Of a DNA stretch of 64,000 nucleotides, positions 1 through 7,923 are shown in pieces. The notes beneath the pieces were generated by a model that was not told the origin of the DNA, made no database searches, and saw only the letters and a program-made list of their open reading frames with translations. Origin of the DNA: Shewanella yunxiaonensis. Lineage in GTDB: Bacteria > Pseudomonadota > Gammaproteobacteria > Enterobacterales > Shewanellaceae. A program made the translations under genes and the position numbers. Within the stretch, counting starts at the first letter, position 1, and each line of letters begins with the position of its first letter. The stretch spans positions 965,001 through 1,029,000 of the forward strand of contig NZ_CP073587.1 in NCBI RefSeq assembly GCF_018223345.1. The letters are read 5' to 3'.

Positions 1-1
1 T

Positions 2-844
2 GCACAGGCAACTGGTACTATCTATGTTGGTACAGAAGCTAACTTCTGCGTAAGCTCTGACGAAGAAATTGTGGCTTGTGGCGATGATACCATTGACTAC
101 ATGTTTGATGATGAAGATCCTGTTGGCGCTTCTTCAACTGTAGCCTTCTTCGATTTAGATGGTGGTGACGCAGTTTCAGCTCGCTTTGTCGATGCCGACC
201 GAATCTCTGTAACTGAAGCTAAATGTAATGCTTGCCACGACTCTCTGGACTACATCAAGGGCTACAGACATGGCGCTTATACCTTCGATCAATGTATGGA
301 CTGCCATAACAACAAGTTGCCTGCAACACACCACCCCGATGTTGTTTATCTAGGTGATGACGGTAATACAGTAACTACTGGCGTAACCTTTGGTAACCGT
401 GATTTAGTAACAGTAGCTCACCGTTTCCACAATGGTAACTTCGACGAAATTGGCGGAATCTATAAAGATGCTGACGGTAATGTTGTTGGTTATCCAGGTG
501 TTTCAAACGACTGTACTGCATGTCACAAAGATGGCGCGACTTTCTTTGCTGATGATGGTGGCCTGACTTCAGGTAAATCTTCTATCGCGGTTTCAACTGA
601 TAGTAATGCTGATGGTACGTTTGATGCGTTTACTAAGGACGATACCACTTATTATGTTTCACCGGTAGCTGAATCATGCCGTAGCTGTCATACCAGCCAG
701 TCTGCTGCTGCCCACTTCAGTTCAAATGGTGCGATAATGGCTGAAGACGCTAATACCAGTTCTGTTTTGCCAGTTGAGTCTTGCTCAACCTGTCACGCGA
801 TTGGTAAGTCCTTCGGTATCGACCAGTTCCATAAGATGCAGTAA
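2..844 (+). CDS. OmcA/MtrC-family multiheme c-type cytochrome, C-terminal part (5' end outside window)
   Basis: The frame is open from base 2 with no start codon, so this is the carboxyl end of a longer gene. Five CXXCH haem-binding motifs are visible (CNACH, CMDCH, CTACH, CRSCH, CSTCH), which fits one pentahaem domain of a decahaem outer-membrane cytochrome. Upstream of the first motif are two cysteines nine residues apart (codons 47-49 and 77-79); in this family a cysteine pair in the preceding beta-barrel domain forms a disulphide, so that assignment is inference. Such proteins sit on the outer surface and pass electrons to extracellular acceptors. The exact paralogue (MtrC, OmcA, MtrF or other) cannot be named because the N-terminal half is missing. 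Confidence 0.9.
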   Translation, partial: AQATGTIYVGTEANFCVSSDEEIVACGDDTIDYMFDDEDPVGASSTVAFFDLDGGDAVSARFVDADRISVTEAKCNACHDSLDYIKGYRHGAYTFDQCMDCHNNKLPATHHPDVVYLGDDGNTVTTGVTFGNRDLVTVAHRFHNGNFDEIGGIYKDADGNVVGYPGVSNDCTACHKDGATFFADDGGLTSGKSSIAVSTDSNADGTFDAFTKDDTTYYVSPVAESCRSCHTSQSAAAHFSSNGAIMAEDANTSSVLPVESCSTCHAIGKSFGIDQFHKMQ

Positions 845-871
845 GTAATTTGCCAGGGACTATGTTCTGCT

Positions 872-899
872 AAGGGCTCCCCTTTTGGGGGGGGCCCTT
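872..899 (+). terminator. GC-rich hairpin after the cytochrome gene
   Basis: AAGGGC pairs with GCCCTT around a C-run/G-run stem 28 bases after the stop codon. No T tract follows, so termination strength is uncertain. Confidence 0.5.
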
Positions 900-1050
900 C
901 AGAAAGCTGTAAATACCCTGGTGACGTGACTCCAAAGCATTGTTTGCATTGACAGCGTCCCCTGTTCACTCGAATAAATGCTTAATGAGTAAGTGCTCAG
1001 GAGAAACGTAAATGAGGTTAGATGTAACAGTCAGTAGTCCTTGGCTCCTT

Positions 1051-1087
1051 CCATAAAAAACAGCCTGTAAAGGCTGTTTTTTTATGG
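1051..1087. terminator. Bidirectional rho-independent terminator
   Basis: CAGCCT and AGGCTG form a short stem flanked by an A run on the left and a T run on the right, so it can stop transcription from both sides. It lies between the convergent cytochrome and YghX-like genes. Confidence 0.85.
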
Positions 1088-1094
1088 ATTGACA

Positions 1095-2018
1095 TTACGC
1101 CATCACGTTCAAATGCAAATTGAAAAACTGCAGCGTGCGCCCCCACGCCAGCTCCGCCATTGCTTCATTGTAACGACCAGTAGAATCGTTATGAAATCCG
1201 TGATTTACCTTGGGATACAGATACGCCTGATAAGGTACTTGATGGGCCTGTAAAACTTTCTCGTAATCCGGCCAGGTGGCATTGACTCGACTATCCAGTT
1301 CCGCAAAATGTAATAGCAGTGGCCCTTTAACGTTTGCACGTAGACTTTCAGCAGCAGGTGTCCCGTAAAAGGGCACTGCTGCAGCGAGTTCGTCAGGGAT
1401 AGTGGCGGCTAACATGTTAACGATATAACCCCCAAAACAGAAACCGACAGCCCCCAGCTTTCCGTTACTCTGCGGGTGTTTTTTGATGAACTGGGCGGCG
1501 GCGATAAAGTCTTCTTCTATCTTGGCTTTATCCATACTGGCCTGCATCGTTCTGCCAGCGTCATCGTTACCCGGATAACCCCCAAGCGGAAATAATGCAT
1601 CGGGGGCAAAGGCAATAAAGCCACTTTTCGCGAGCCGTCTTGCCACATCCTCGATATAAGGGTTAAGCCCTCGATTTTCATGCACGACTAAAACTGTGGG
1701 TAACGGTGCGGTAATCTCGTTGGGGGTAACCAAATAACCTCGACCTTTACCGTAGCCTTTGGGCGAGTCAAAGAACTGATAACTGGCTTTGATCTGTGGA
1801 TCATTAAAATTGACCTGTTCAGCCAAGGCATAATTGGGAAGAAGCGCAGACGTTAATGTGGTCATGCTAAATCCGAGCACGGTGAGACCCGCAAGTCGTC
1901 GCATGAATTCTCTGCGATCGATAATGCCATGGGCATATTCGTCATACCAATCGAATGCTTCTTGTGGGATATCTCGCACTGAAGCGTGCGTGATAGTCCG
2001 GTGTGAACTGGTGGACAT
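1095..2018 (-). CDS. yghX: YghX-like dienelactone hydrolase family protein with Tat-like signal
   Basis: A 307-residue alpha/beta hydrolase of the dienelactone hydrolase family. The nucleophile motif GFCFGG carries the catalytic cysteine, and the acid (FAELDSR) and histidine (NHGFHND) regions follow in the expected order. The start is the methionine at 2018 because AAGGAG lies just upstream (complement of 2026-2033); a longer frame to 2057 lacks such a site. Residues about 40-70 contain a twin arginine (DRREFMRR) followed by a hydrophobic stretch ending in ALA, like the N-terminal region of E. coli YghX, so Tat export is possible. The substrate is unknown. It lies downstream of the LysR gene on the same strand. 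Confidence 0.85.
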   Translation of the reverse strand: MSTSSHRTITHASVRDIPQEAFDWYDEYAHGIIDRREFMRRLAGLTVLGFSMTTLTSALLPNYALAEQVNFNDPQIKASYQFFDSPKGYGKGRGYLVTPNEITAPLPTVLVVHENRGLNPYIEDVARRLAKSGFIAFAPDALFPLGGYPGNDDAGRTMQASMDKAKIEEDFIAAAQFIKKHPQSNGKLGAVGFCFGGYIVNMLAATIPDELAAAVPFYGTPAAESLRANVKGPLLLHFAELDSRVNATWPDYEKVLQAHQVPYQAYLYPKVNHGFHNDSTGRYNEAMAELAWGRTLQFFNLHLNVMA

Positions 2019-2111
2019 AGTTTGGCTCCTTCCAATGATGGACAATCTCAATTGCAATGCTTCAGCTTAGGCGAAATTATCAGCAGTTAAAAATACTTGA
2101 TGTGGCTTTTT

Positions 2112-3026
2112 TTATTCTCCCATCAACGCTTCTCTGGCTTGTTTCTGCTGTCTAACGACCGCGGCAAAATTCAATGCTGGTTGTGATGGATGCTTTGTCG
2201 GATAGGCAACGGCCAGTTCCACTTGAGAGGCGGTGTCGTTGATGGTTCTAAACACTACGCCCTTTACACTTAACTGCCGCATCGATTCTGGGACCAGTGA
2301 AATTCCCAGTTCTGCCGATACCATAGATAAAATCGAGGCGATCTGTGGCGCCGGTTGTCCCTCAATTGGCTCAAAACCCGCGGCATGGCAAACGGCTACG
2401 ACGGCATCATGTAAGCTGACGGCCAGTGAACGCGGCGTCATGATGAAAGGTTCGTGTTGTAACGCCAGCATGTTCAGCGCATTACCTTCACGCGCCAGTG
2501 GATGCGCTGAGGGCAGGGCGATGACCAACTGTTCTGTAAGAAAATGCTCTATCGTCAGTGTCTTGGGATCGGGATCCGATGGGCGCAGTATGGCTGCATC
2601 AAGGCGATCACTCAGCATTCCATCGGCCAAAGCCAGAGAGTTGGCTTCCTCAATGGTAAGTTCAACGTCAGGATACCGACGACGAAACTGCCGGATCACC
2701 GCAGGGATTGCTGGATGCAACGCGGCTGTACCGGTGACCCCCAAACGTAGTTTACCGGTCTCACCTTTGGCGGCTCTTTGGACGGCATCTTTTGCCTGAC
2801 GGAGCTGGCTTGGCAACGTTTTAACGGCCTCCAGAAACACTTTTCCCGCATCGGTTAACTCCGCGCCATGCGGAGTGCGGTGGAATAATGGCGTACCAAG
2901 TTCATATTCCAGATCTTTGATTTGCTGACTTAACGGGGGCTGCGCAATATTCAGCTTTAATGCTGCCCGTGTGAAGTTTTTCTCTTCGGCAATCGCCAGA
3001 AAGTAACGAATATGGCGTAATTCCAT
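2112..3026 (-). CDS. LysR-family transcriptional regulator (YnfL-like)
   Basis: A 304-residue LysR regulator. The N-terminal winged helix-turn-helix (MELRHIRYFLAIAEEKNFTRAA and the QPPLSQQIKDLE recognition helix, residues 1-60) is followed by a periplasmic-binding-protein-like effector domain. It is divergent from the YnfM-like exporter at 3141, the same arrangement as ynfL-ynfM in E. coli, so it probably controls that exporter and itself. The 114-base gap holds two inverted repeats that are candidate operators. The effector is unknown. Confidence 0.9.
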   Translation of the reverse strand: MELRHIRYFLAIAEEKNFTRAALKLNIAQPPLSQQIKDLEYELGTPLFHRTPHGAELTDAGKVFLEAVKTLPSQLRQAKDAVQRAAKGETGKLRLGVTGTAALHPAIPAVIRQFRRRYPDVELTIEEANSLALADGMLSDRLDAAILRPSDPDPKTLTIEHFLTEQLVIALPSAHPLAREGNALNMLALQHEPFIMTPRSLAVSLHDAVVAVCHAAGFEPIEGQPAPQIASILSMVSAELGISLVPESMRQLSVKGVVFRTINDTASQVELAVAYPTKHPSQPALNFAAVVRQQKQAREALMGE

Positions 3027-3043
3027 GGCTATACATAAAACAT

Positions 3044-3087
3044 ATCAACATGTGATTTATTATATATTAGAACTATCAATTGGTGAT
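3044..3087. promoter_or_regulatory. Paired ATCA-N5-TGAT operator candidates
   Basis: Two copies of ATCA-N5-TGAT lie at 3044-3056 and 3075-3087, centred 31 bases apart (about three helical turns), in the gap between the divergent LysR and exporter genes. LysR proteins usually bind two phased dyads in such gaps, so this is a plausible binding region. The match is by inspection only. Confidence 0.5.
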
Positions 3088-3140
3088 GAATAAAATAGCG
3101 TTAATTTAACAGCCGTAACGTTTAATTTGCCGTCAATATT

Positions 3141-4430
3141 ATGAACAGTAGTACCCCAATCGAAACACAAAGCACGAATGTTGCCCCCAGTTCAGTCGCT
3201 GAGCCCGTCGCCAGCGATGATGCCCACGCGTATATCAAAAAAGGCTCCAAAGCCTATACTCGCGCAGGAATAGCGTTATTCCTTGCCGGTTTTGCCAGCT
3301 TTTCGCTGATTTATTGTGTACAGCCTTTGCTGCCAGATTTTGCAACGAGCTTTGGTATCAGTCCGACCCAAAGTTCGCTGGCGCTATCTGTCACCACCGG
3401 CTTTTTATCCTTTGCCATTGTCCTTGCTGGCGCGTTTTCTCAGGCGATGGGGCGCAAAGGCTTAATGTTTTGCTCTATGGCATTGGCCGCCGTGCTGAAC
3501 TGTGTCGTAGCGGTACTGCCTGAATGGCATGGTGTGTTATTGGCTAGGTCCCTGGAAGGGCTGGTGCTGGGGGGCGTACCCGCAGTGGCTATGGCTTGGT
3601 TAGCCGAAGAAATTGACCCGAAGGATTTGGGCAAGGCGATGGGGTTATATGTTGGCGGTGTGGCATTTGGGGCGATGATGGGTCGCGTCAGTATGGGGCT
3701 GTTAACTGAAATTGCTTCCTGGCGCGTAGCGATGGGCGTGCTCGGCGCACTCTGTTTGTTGTCTGCTATCGGCTTTTTGATGTTGTTGCCTGCGTCTCGC
3801 CATTTTGTCAGAAAGCCAGGTCTCAACCTGTCATTTCATCTGCAATCCTGGAAAACCCACCTGCAGAATATCAAACTGATTAAGCTCTATATTATCGGCT
3901 TTATGTTGATCAGTGTTTTCGTCACCCTGTTCAACTACTCCACCTTCCGACTGACCGGTGAGCCTTACGGCTTTAACCAGACTCAAGTAAGCTTTATCTT
4001 TTTGGCATTTGCGTTTGGTATTGTGTCTTCATCAATGGCCGGTAGCCTGGCGGATAAGTTTGGCAGAACACCATTGTTGATCGCGGCATTTGCGTTGATG
4101 TTGGCGGGCGCTTTATTAACGCTGATGACACCTATCATCGGTATTATTTGTGGCGTCGCCTTGGTCACCACTGGTTTCTTTGTCGGCCATTCCGTCGCAA
4201 GCAGTGCAGTTGGGGCGGCGGCTAAGACTGCCAAAGGTCACGCATCGTCACTTTACCTGCTGTTTTATTACATGGGCTCCAGTATTTCAGGCTCAGTTGG
4301 TGGTTGGTTCTGGCAGCACGGTGGCTGGCCAGCCGTGGTCATGTTTACCGGCAGTTATGCCATCGCAGGTCTGTTGTTGATATACGCCGGTGTCTGGCGT
4401 GAAAAGCATGCCGCTCATCAAGTGCTTTAA
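3141..4430 (+). CDS. ynfM: YnfM-like MFS transporter
   Basis: A 429-residue, 12-segment major facilitator. It starts with a hydrophilic tail of about 45 residues, then IALFLAGFASFSLIYCVQPL, which closely resembles E. coli YnfM; the conserved GHSVASS and QASSLYL-like (here HASSLYL) segments near residues 350-380 also match. It is probably a drug or metabolite exporter in the inner membrane; the substrate is unknown. The ATG at 3141 lacks a strong ribosome-binding site. It is divergent from the LysR regulator and followed by a hairpin. Confidence 0.88.
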   Translation: MNSSTPIETQSTNVAPSSVAEPVASDDAHAYIKKGSKAYTRAGIALFLAGFASFSLIYCVQPLLPDFATSFGISPTQSSLALSVTTGFLSFAIVLAGAFSQAMGRKGLMFCSMALAAVLNCVVAVLPEWHGVLLARSLEGLVLGGVPAVAMAWLAEEIDPKDLGKAMGLYVGGVAFGAMMGRVSMGLLTEIASWRVAMGVLGALCLLSAIGFLMLLPASRHFVRKPGLNLSFHLQSWKTHLQNIKLIKLYIIGFMLISVFVTLFNYSTFRLTGEPYGFNQTQVSFIFLAFAFGIVSSSMAGSLADKFGRTPLLIAAFALMLAGALLTLMTPIIGIICGVALVTTGFFVGHSVASSAVGAAAKTAKGHASSLYLLFYYMGSSISGSVGGWFWQHGGWPAVVMFTGSYAIAGLLLIYAGVWREKHAAHQVL

Positions 4431-4441
4431 TCTGCTTGTAA

Positions 4442-4469
4442 CACCACAGCCTGTTTAAGGCTGTGGTGA
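4442..4469 (+). terminator. Hairpin after the exporter gene
   Basis: CACCACAGCC pairs with GGCTGTGGTG around a seven-base loop, 12 bases after the stop. The following bases are not T-rich, so termination is probable rather than certain. Confidence 0.55.
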
Positions 4470-4549
4470 GTATTGCCACCTTCCATCCTGCTAATCTTTC
4501 TCAGCAATATTCCCACGCCGCGCATTCCTTTCTCTCCTTGGGTGATAAC

Positions 4550-4580
4550 TGACACTTTCGACAGTTTTGTCGAAATGACA
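4550..4580 (+). promoter_or_regulatory. FhlA-like upstream activator sites for hydN-fdhF
   Basis: Two overlapping dyads built from TGACA and TGTCG units: TGACA-N4-CGACA at 4550-4563 and TGTCG-N3-TGACA at 4568-4580. Together they contain a perfect 8-base inverted repeat (TTTCGACA / TGTCGAAA, 4556-4575). This resembles the TGTCG...TGACA sites of the formate activator FhlA in enterobacteria. They lie about 80-110 bases upstream of the candidate sigma-54 promoter, as expected for an enhancer. Functional assignment is inference. Confidence 0.5.
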
Positions 4581-4656
4581 TGACGAATTAAGGCTTAATG
4601 TGTCTGTCATTTTAGGAGTAATTTTAATAACTAACTGTATTTAATGACAAATATTT

Positions 4657-4673
4657 TTGGCATGGATTATGGT
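4657..4673 (+). promoter_or_regulatory. Candidate sigma-54 promoter of hydN-fdhF
   Basis: TTGGCATG at 4657-4664 matches the -24 element (TTGGCACG) at seven of eight positions. Four bases later ATGGT stands where TTGCW is expected, a weak -12 element. The start codon of hydN is about 70 bases downstream. The poor -12 box keeps confidence moderate. Confidence 0.4.
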
Positions 4674-4744
4674 TATCCCCTTTTGTATGACAAGACGCTT
4701 TGCGAGAACAGGGACTTCACGCTTGTATACAACTGGAGAGTACT

Positions 4745-5290
4745 ATGAACAGCTTTATTGTTGCCGATGCTAACAAATGTATAGGATGCCGCACTTGCGA
4801 GGTGGCCTGTGCTGTTGCCCATCGTGCCGACGGAAACGTCACTGCACTCAGTGCCGTGAATTTCACTCCTCGAATCCATGTTGTAAAAGGGGGCAACATC
4901 AGCACCGCGACCCAATGTCGTCAGTGTGAAGATGCTCCTTGCGCCAATGTCTGCCCAAATAATGCTATCACCCGCGCCCACGGTTTTGTGCAAGTACAGC
5001 AGCAACGCTGTATCGGTTGCAAAACTTGTGTGGTGGCTTGTCCGTATGGCGTGATAGATGTGGTGACCTACCCGGTAGTGCGCAACACAGGCGCAGCCGT
5101 CAATGTCCTGCGGGAAAGAGCCCAGGCAAACAAATGCGACCTTTGCTACGACCGCCCAGAAGGCCCGGCCTGTATCGAGGTTTGTCCGACCGAGGCGCTC
5201 AGATGTGTCGATCGTGACGATTTGGCAATGCTGAGTGCAGATAAACGCAGACGAACCGCACTGGATAACGGTGCCCAGTTCTGTGTTTAG
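4745..5290 (+). CDS. hydN: HydN, four-cluster ferredoxin-type electron carrier
   Basis: A 181-residue iron-sulphur protein. It closely matches E. coli HydN, starting with FIVADANKCIGCRTCEVAC. Four cysteine groups are visible (CIGCRTCEVAC, CRQCEDAPCANVCP, CIGCKTCVVACP, CDLCYDRPEGPACIEVCP), enough for four [4Fe-4S] clusters. The ATG at 4745 is chosen because CTGGAGAG precedes it; a frame starting at 4700 adds residues not found in the family. It ends 22 bases before fdhF, so the two are probably one operon, with HydN carrying electrons from formate dehydrogenase to a partner not seen in the window. Confidence 0.93.
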   Translation: MNSFIVADANKCIGCRTCEVACAVAHRADGNVTALSAVNFTPRIHVVKGGNISTATQCRQCEDAPCANVCPNNAITRAHGFVQVQQQRCIGCKTCVVACPYGVIDVVTYPVVRNTGAAVNVLRERAQANKCDLCYDRPEGPACIEVCPTEALRCVDRDDLAMLSADKRRRTALDNGAQFCV

Positions 5291-5312
5291 TACTTCTAAA
5301 GGTAGAGAAACA

Positions 5313-7487
5313 ATGGAAAAAGTCACAACAGTGTGTCCGTACTGTGGTGCGGGCTGCAAAATGAAACTGGTCGTAGATAACGGCCGGATTATTCGCGCTG
5401 AAGCCGCAGAAGGCGCCACTAACCAGAGTGAATTGTGCCTCAAGGGCTATTATGGCTGGGATTTTCTCAATGATACTAAGCTGCTAACCCCACGCCTTCG
5501 TGAACCGATGATCCGCCGTCATAAGGGCGGTCCCTTCGAAACGGTATCTTGGCATGAAGCGATCAAATATGTCGCTAAACGCCTGACGGAAATTAAACAG
5601 CAATACGGTGCTCGTGCCATCATGACCACTGGCTCATCACGCGGTACCGGTAATGAATCCAATTTTGTGATGCAAAAGTTTACCCGCGCGGTGCTCGGCA
5701 GCAATAACGTAGACTGCTGTGCCCGTGTCTGTCACGGTCCATCGGTGGCCGGGTTGCGGGAAACTTTAGGCAACGGTGCCATGAGTGTTTCCATTGAGGA
5801 TCTGGAACAGGCTAAATGCCTGCTGATCTTTGGTTACAACAGTGCGGATTCTCACCCGATTGTGGCGCGGCGTATCGTTAAGGCGAAACAGAATGGTGCC
5901 AAGATCATCGTGTGTGATCCTCGGCGAATCGAAGCCGCGCGCATTGCCGATCAACATCTGCAGCTGAATAACGGTTGTAACGTCACCCTGGTCAATGCCT
6001 TCATCTACACCTTGCTGGAAGAAAATCTCTACGACAAGGACTACGTCGCCAAATATACCGAAGGTTTCGATAGCCTCTGGGATGTCGTGAAGGATTATGC
6101 GCCGGAAAAAGTCGAACCTATTACCGGTGTGAGTGCCCAGGAAGTGCGTCAGGCCATGCGTACTTATGCTGCATCTCCGGCATCGGTGATATGCTGGGGC
6201 ATGGGGGTGACGCAGTTTGGACAGGGAACAGAAACCGTTAAGAGCCTGTCAACCTTAGCATTGCTTACTGGCAATCTTGGCCGTAGCGGTGCCGGTGTTG
6301 CACCGGTCCGTGGTCAGAATAATGTGCAGGGCGGCTGTGATATGGGCGTACTGCCTGACTTATTCCCGGGTTATCAGAAAGTCACCGATGCCGCAATCCG
6401 CGCCAAATTTGCCAAGGCTTGGGGCATAGATCCCGAATCCATGGATAAAGAAGTGGGGGTTCGCATCACTGACGTGCCACATCTGGCACTGGAAGGTAAG
6501 GTCAAGGCATACTACATCATGGGGGAAGATCCGTTACAGACCGAAGCTGATTTAAGCCTGGTACGTAAAGGGATCGATGCATTGGATTTTCTGGTGGTAC
6601 AGGACATCTTCATGACCAAAACCGCCGAAGTCGCCGATGTCATTTTACCTGCCACCTCCTGGGGAGAGCATGGCGGCGTATTCACCTGTGCTGACCGCGG
6701 ATTCCAACGTTTTGAGAAAGCCATTGAGCCTAAATACAACGTCAAACGTGATTGGGACATCATCTCGCTGATTGCGACGGAAATGGGCTACCCCATGCAC
6801 TACGACACTAATCAGCAGATTTGGGATGAACTGCGTGAACTATGCCCACTCTATTACGGCGTGACTTACGAGAAGATGGGGGAATTCGGCCACGTACAGT
6901 GGCCATGTCCGACTCTTGACCATCCAGGTACTCCGCTGCTGTACACCGACAACAAATTTGCGACGCCATCTGGCAAAGGGCAACTGTTTGCCACCCAATG
7001 GCGCAAACCGGCAGAGCTGACCGACGAAGCGTTCCCGCTGGTACTGTGTACTGTACGTGAAGTTGGACACTATTCCTGCCGCTCCATGACAGGTAACTGT
7101 GCCGCCTTGAAAACATTGGCGGATGAACCCGGGTTGGTCAACATCAATCCTGCCGATGCTCAGGCACTTGGCATCAAAGATCAACAACTGGTGTGGGTTG
7201 CGTCACGGCGAGGCAAAGTTATCAGCCGTGCCAGCGTGAGCGATCGCATCAACCGCGGCGCTGTGTATATGACATATCAATGGTGGATTGGTGCCTGTAA
7301 TGAGTTGACTCAGGATAACCTCGACCCTACGTCGAAAACACCAGAAACCAAGTACTGTGCGGTGAACGTCAGTGCTATCGAGGATCAGAACTGGGCCGAG
7401 AGCTATGCGGCACAGATTTACAGCGAGATGAAAGCTCGCTTACGCAATGCTGTGGAGGACGCCAGGCCAGCGGCCATCACTGCATAA
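5313..7487 (+). CDS. fdhF: Formate dehydrogenase H-type catalytic subunit FdhF, cysteine variant
   Basis: A 724-residue molybdopterin oxidoreductase aligned by eye with E. coli FdhF (715 residues). Cys8, Cys11, Cys15 and Cys42 form the N-terminal [4Fe-4S] site. The active-site segment reads NNVDCCARVCHGPSV: Cys140 (TGT, 5730-5732) stands exactly where E. coli has selenocysteine, followed by the conserved His141. The GQNNVQG and SCRSMTGNCAAL segments for the two guanine-dinucleotide cofactors are intact. The start at 5313 is preceded by AAAGGTAGAG; an in-frame upstream start overlaps hydN. It should oxidise formate to CO2 in the cytoplasm. No hydrogenase genes lie in the window, so the electron acceptor is unknown. 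Confidence 0.93.
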   Translation: MEKVTTVCPYCGAGCKMKLVVDNGRIIRAEAAEGATNQSELCLKGYYGWDFLNDTKLLTPRLREPMIRRHKGGPFETVSWHEAIKYVAKRLTEIKQQYGARAIMTTGSSRGTGNESNFVMQKFTRAVLGSNNVDCCARVCHGPSVAGLRETLGNGAMSVSIEDLEQAKCLLIFGYNSADSHPIVARRIVKAKQNGAKIIVCDPRRIEAARIADQHLQLNNGCNVTLVNAFIYTLLEENLYDKDYVAKYTEGFDSLWDVVKDYAPEKVEPITGVSAQEVRQAMRTYAASPASVICWGMGVTQFGQGTETVKSLSTLALLTGNLGRSGAGVAPVRGQNNVQGGCDMGVLPDLFPGYQKVTDAAIRAKFAKAWGIDPESMDKEVGVRITDVPHLALEGKVKAYYIMGEDPLQTEADLSLVRKGIDALDFLVVQDIFMTKTAEVADVILPATSWGEHGGVFTCADRGFQRFEKAIEPKYNVKRDWDIISLIATEMGYPMHYDTNQQIWDELRELCPLYYGVTYEKMGEFGHVQWPCPTLDHPGTPLLYTDNKFATPSGKGQLFATQWRKPAELTDEAFPLVLCTVREVGHYSCRSMTGNCAALKTLADEPGLVNINPADAQALGIKDQQLVWVASRRGKVISRASVSDRINRGAVYMTYQWWIGACNELTQDNLDPTSKTPETKYCAVNVSAIEDQNWAESYAAQIYSEMKARLRNAVEDARPAAITA

Positions 7488-7521
7488 AGTAGTATGCAAA
7501 ACTACATCAACGTCAAAAGCC

Positions 7522-7548
7522 AAAGGGATCGGTAACGATCCCTTTTTT
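7522..7548 (+). terminator. Rho-independent terminator of hydN-fdhF
   Basis: AAGGGATC and GATCCCTT form a stem followed by a run of T, 35 bases after the fdhF stop. Confidence 0.88.
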
Positions 7549-7854
7549 GTGAGCCGCCCACAGGGCTGACGGCTCTTCGCTGTTTGCTGAAAATGGCAAC
7601 ACTCAGGCTTCACGGCTTTCTATCTTCGAAAGCCATTCCTGCTCGGCTATCACTATCTCGTACCCTCAAACTTAAGACCTTGCCTGCATTTTCTGAGTAT
7701 CAACCTTTTGCCCAAACTTTGTTACCTGCTCACCTGCGCTTGCGACAAAGTCGCTTCCAGTTGACCAAGTTTTTGTAATGCTACAAAGTGTTCACTTTAA
7801 CGGTGGCGATTCAGGGTGTATACCGAATGTTATGAACAATTTATCAATGCCAAG
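7549..7854. other. Non-coding stretch, possible ORF-less integron cassette
   Basis: About 300 bases between the fdhF terminator and the first attC-like site. I see no convincing gene: the 64-codon frame at 7584-7778 has no ribosome-binding site and resembles no family known to me. Its position just upstream of an attC site in cassette orientation would fit an ORF-less cassette, but no left boundary could be defined. Confidence 0.35.
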
Positions 7855-7923
7855 GCATAACAAGGCACTCGTGCGGGACGCTGCGCGCTATCGCGCTTGC
7901 GCCCCACAGTTACAACATTATAC
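7855..7923 (+). other. attC-like integron recombination site 1
   Basis: The site opens with GCATAAC followed by AAGGC and closes with ATTATAC, which is one base from the GTTATAC expected to pair with a GTATAAC-type end. Between them is an imperfect palindrome (GTGCGGGACGC ... TTGCGCCCCAC). The overall length of about 69 bases and the GGGAC/GCCCC spacing fit a short attC site. Confidence 0.65.

Noticed and set aside
1012..1056. 14-codon frame with AGGAG upstream after the cytochrome gene
   Set aside because: It runs into a bidirectional terminator and has no downstream gene in its direction, so a leader role is unsupported.
4673..5443. 256-codon frame opposite hydN
   Set aside because: It lies on the opposite strand of a clear iron-sulphur gene and resembles no protein family.
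7584..7778. 64-codon frame after the fdhF terminator
   Set aside because: No ribosome-binding site, no recognisable family, and it lies in probable non-coding cassette DNA.
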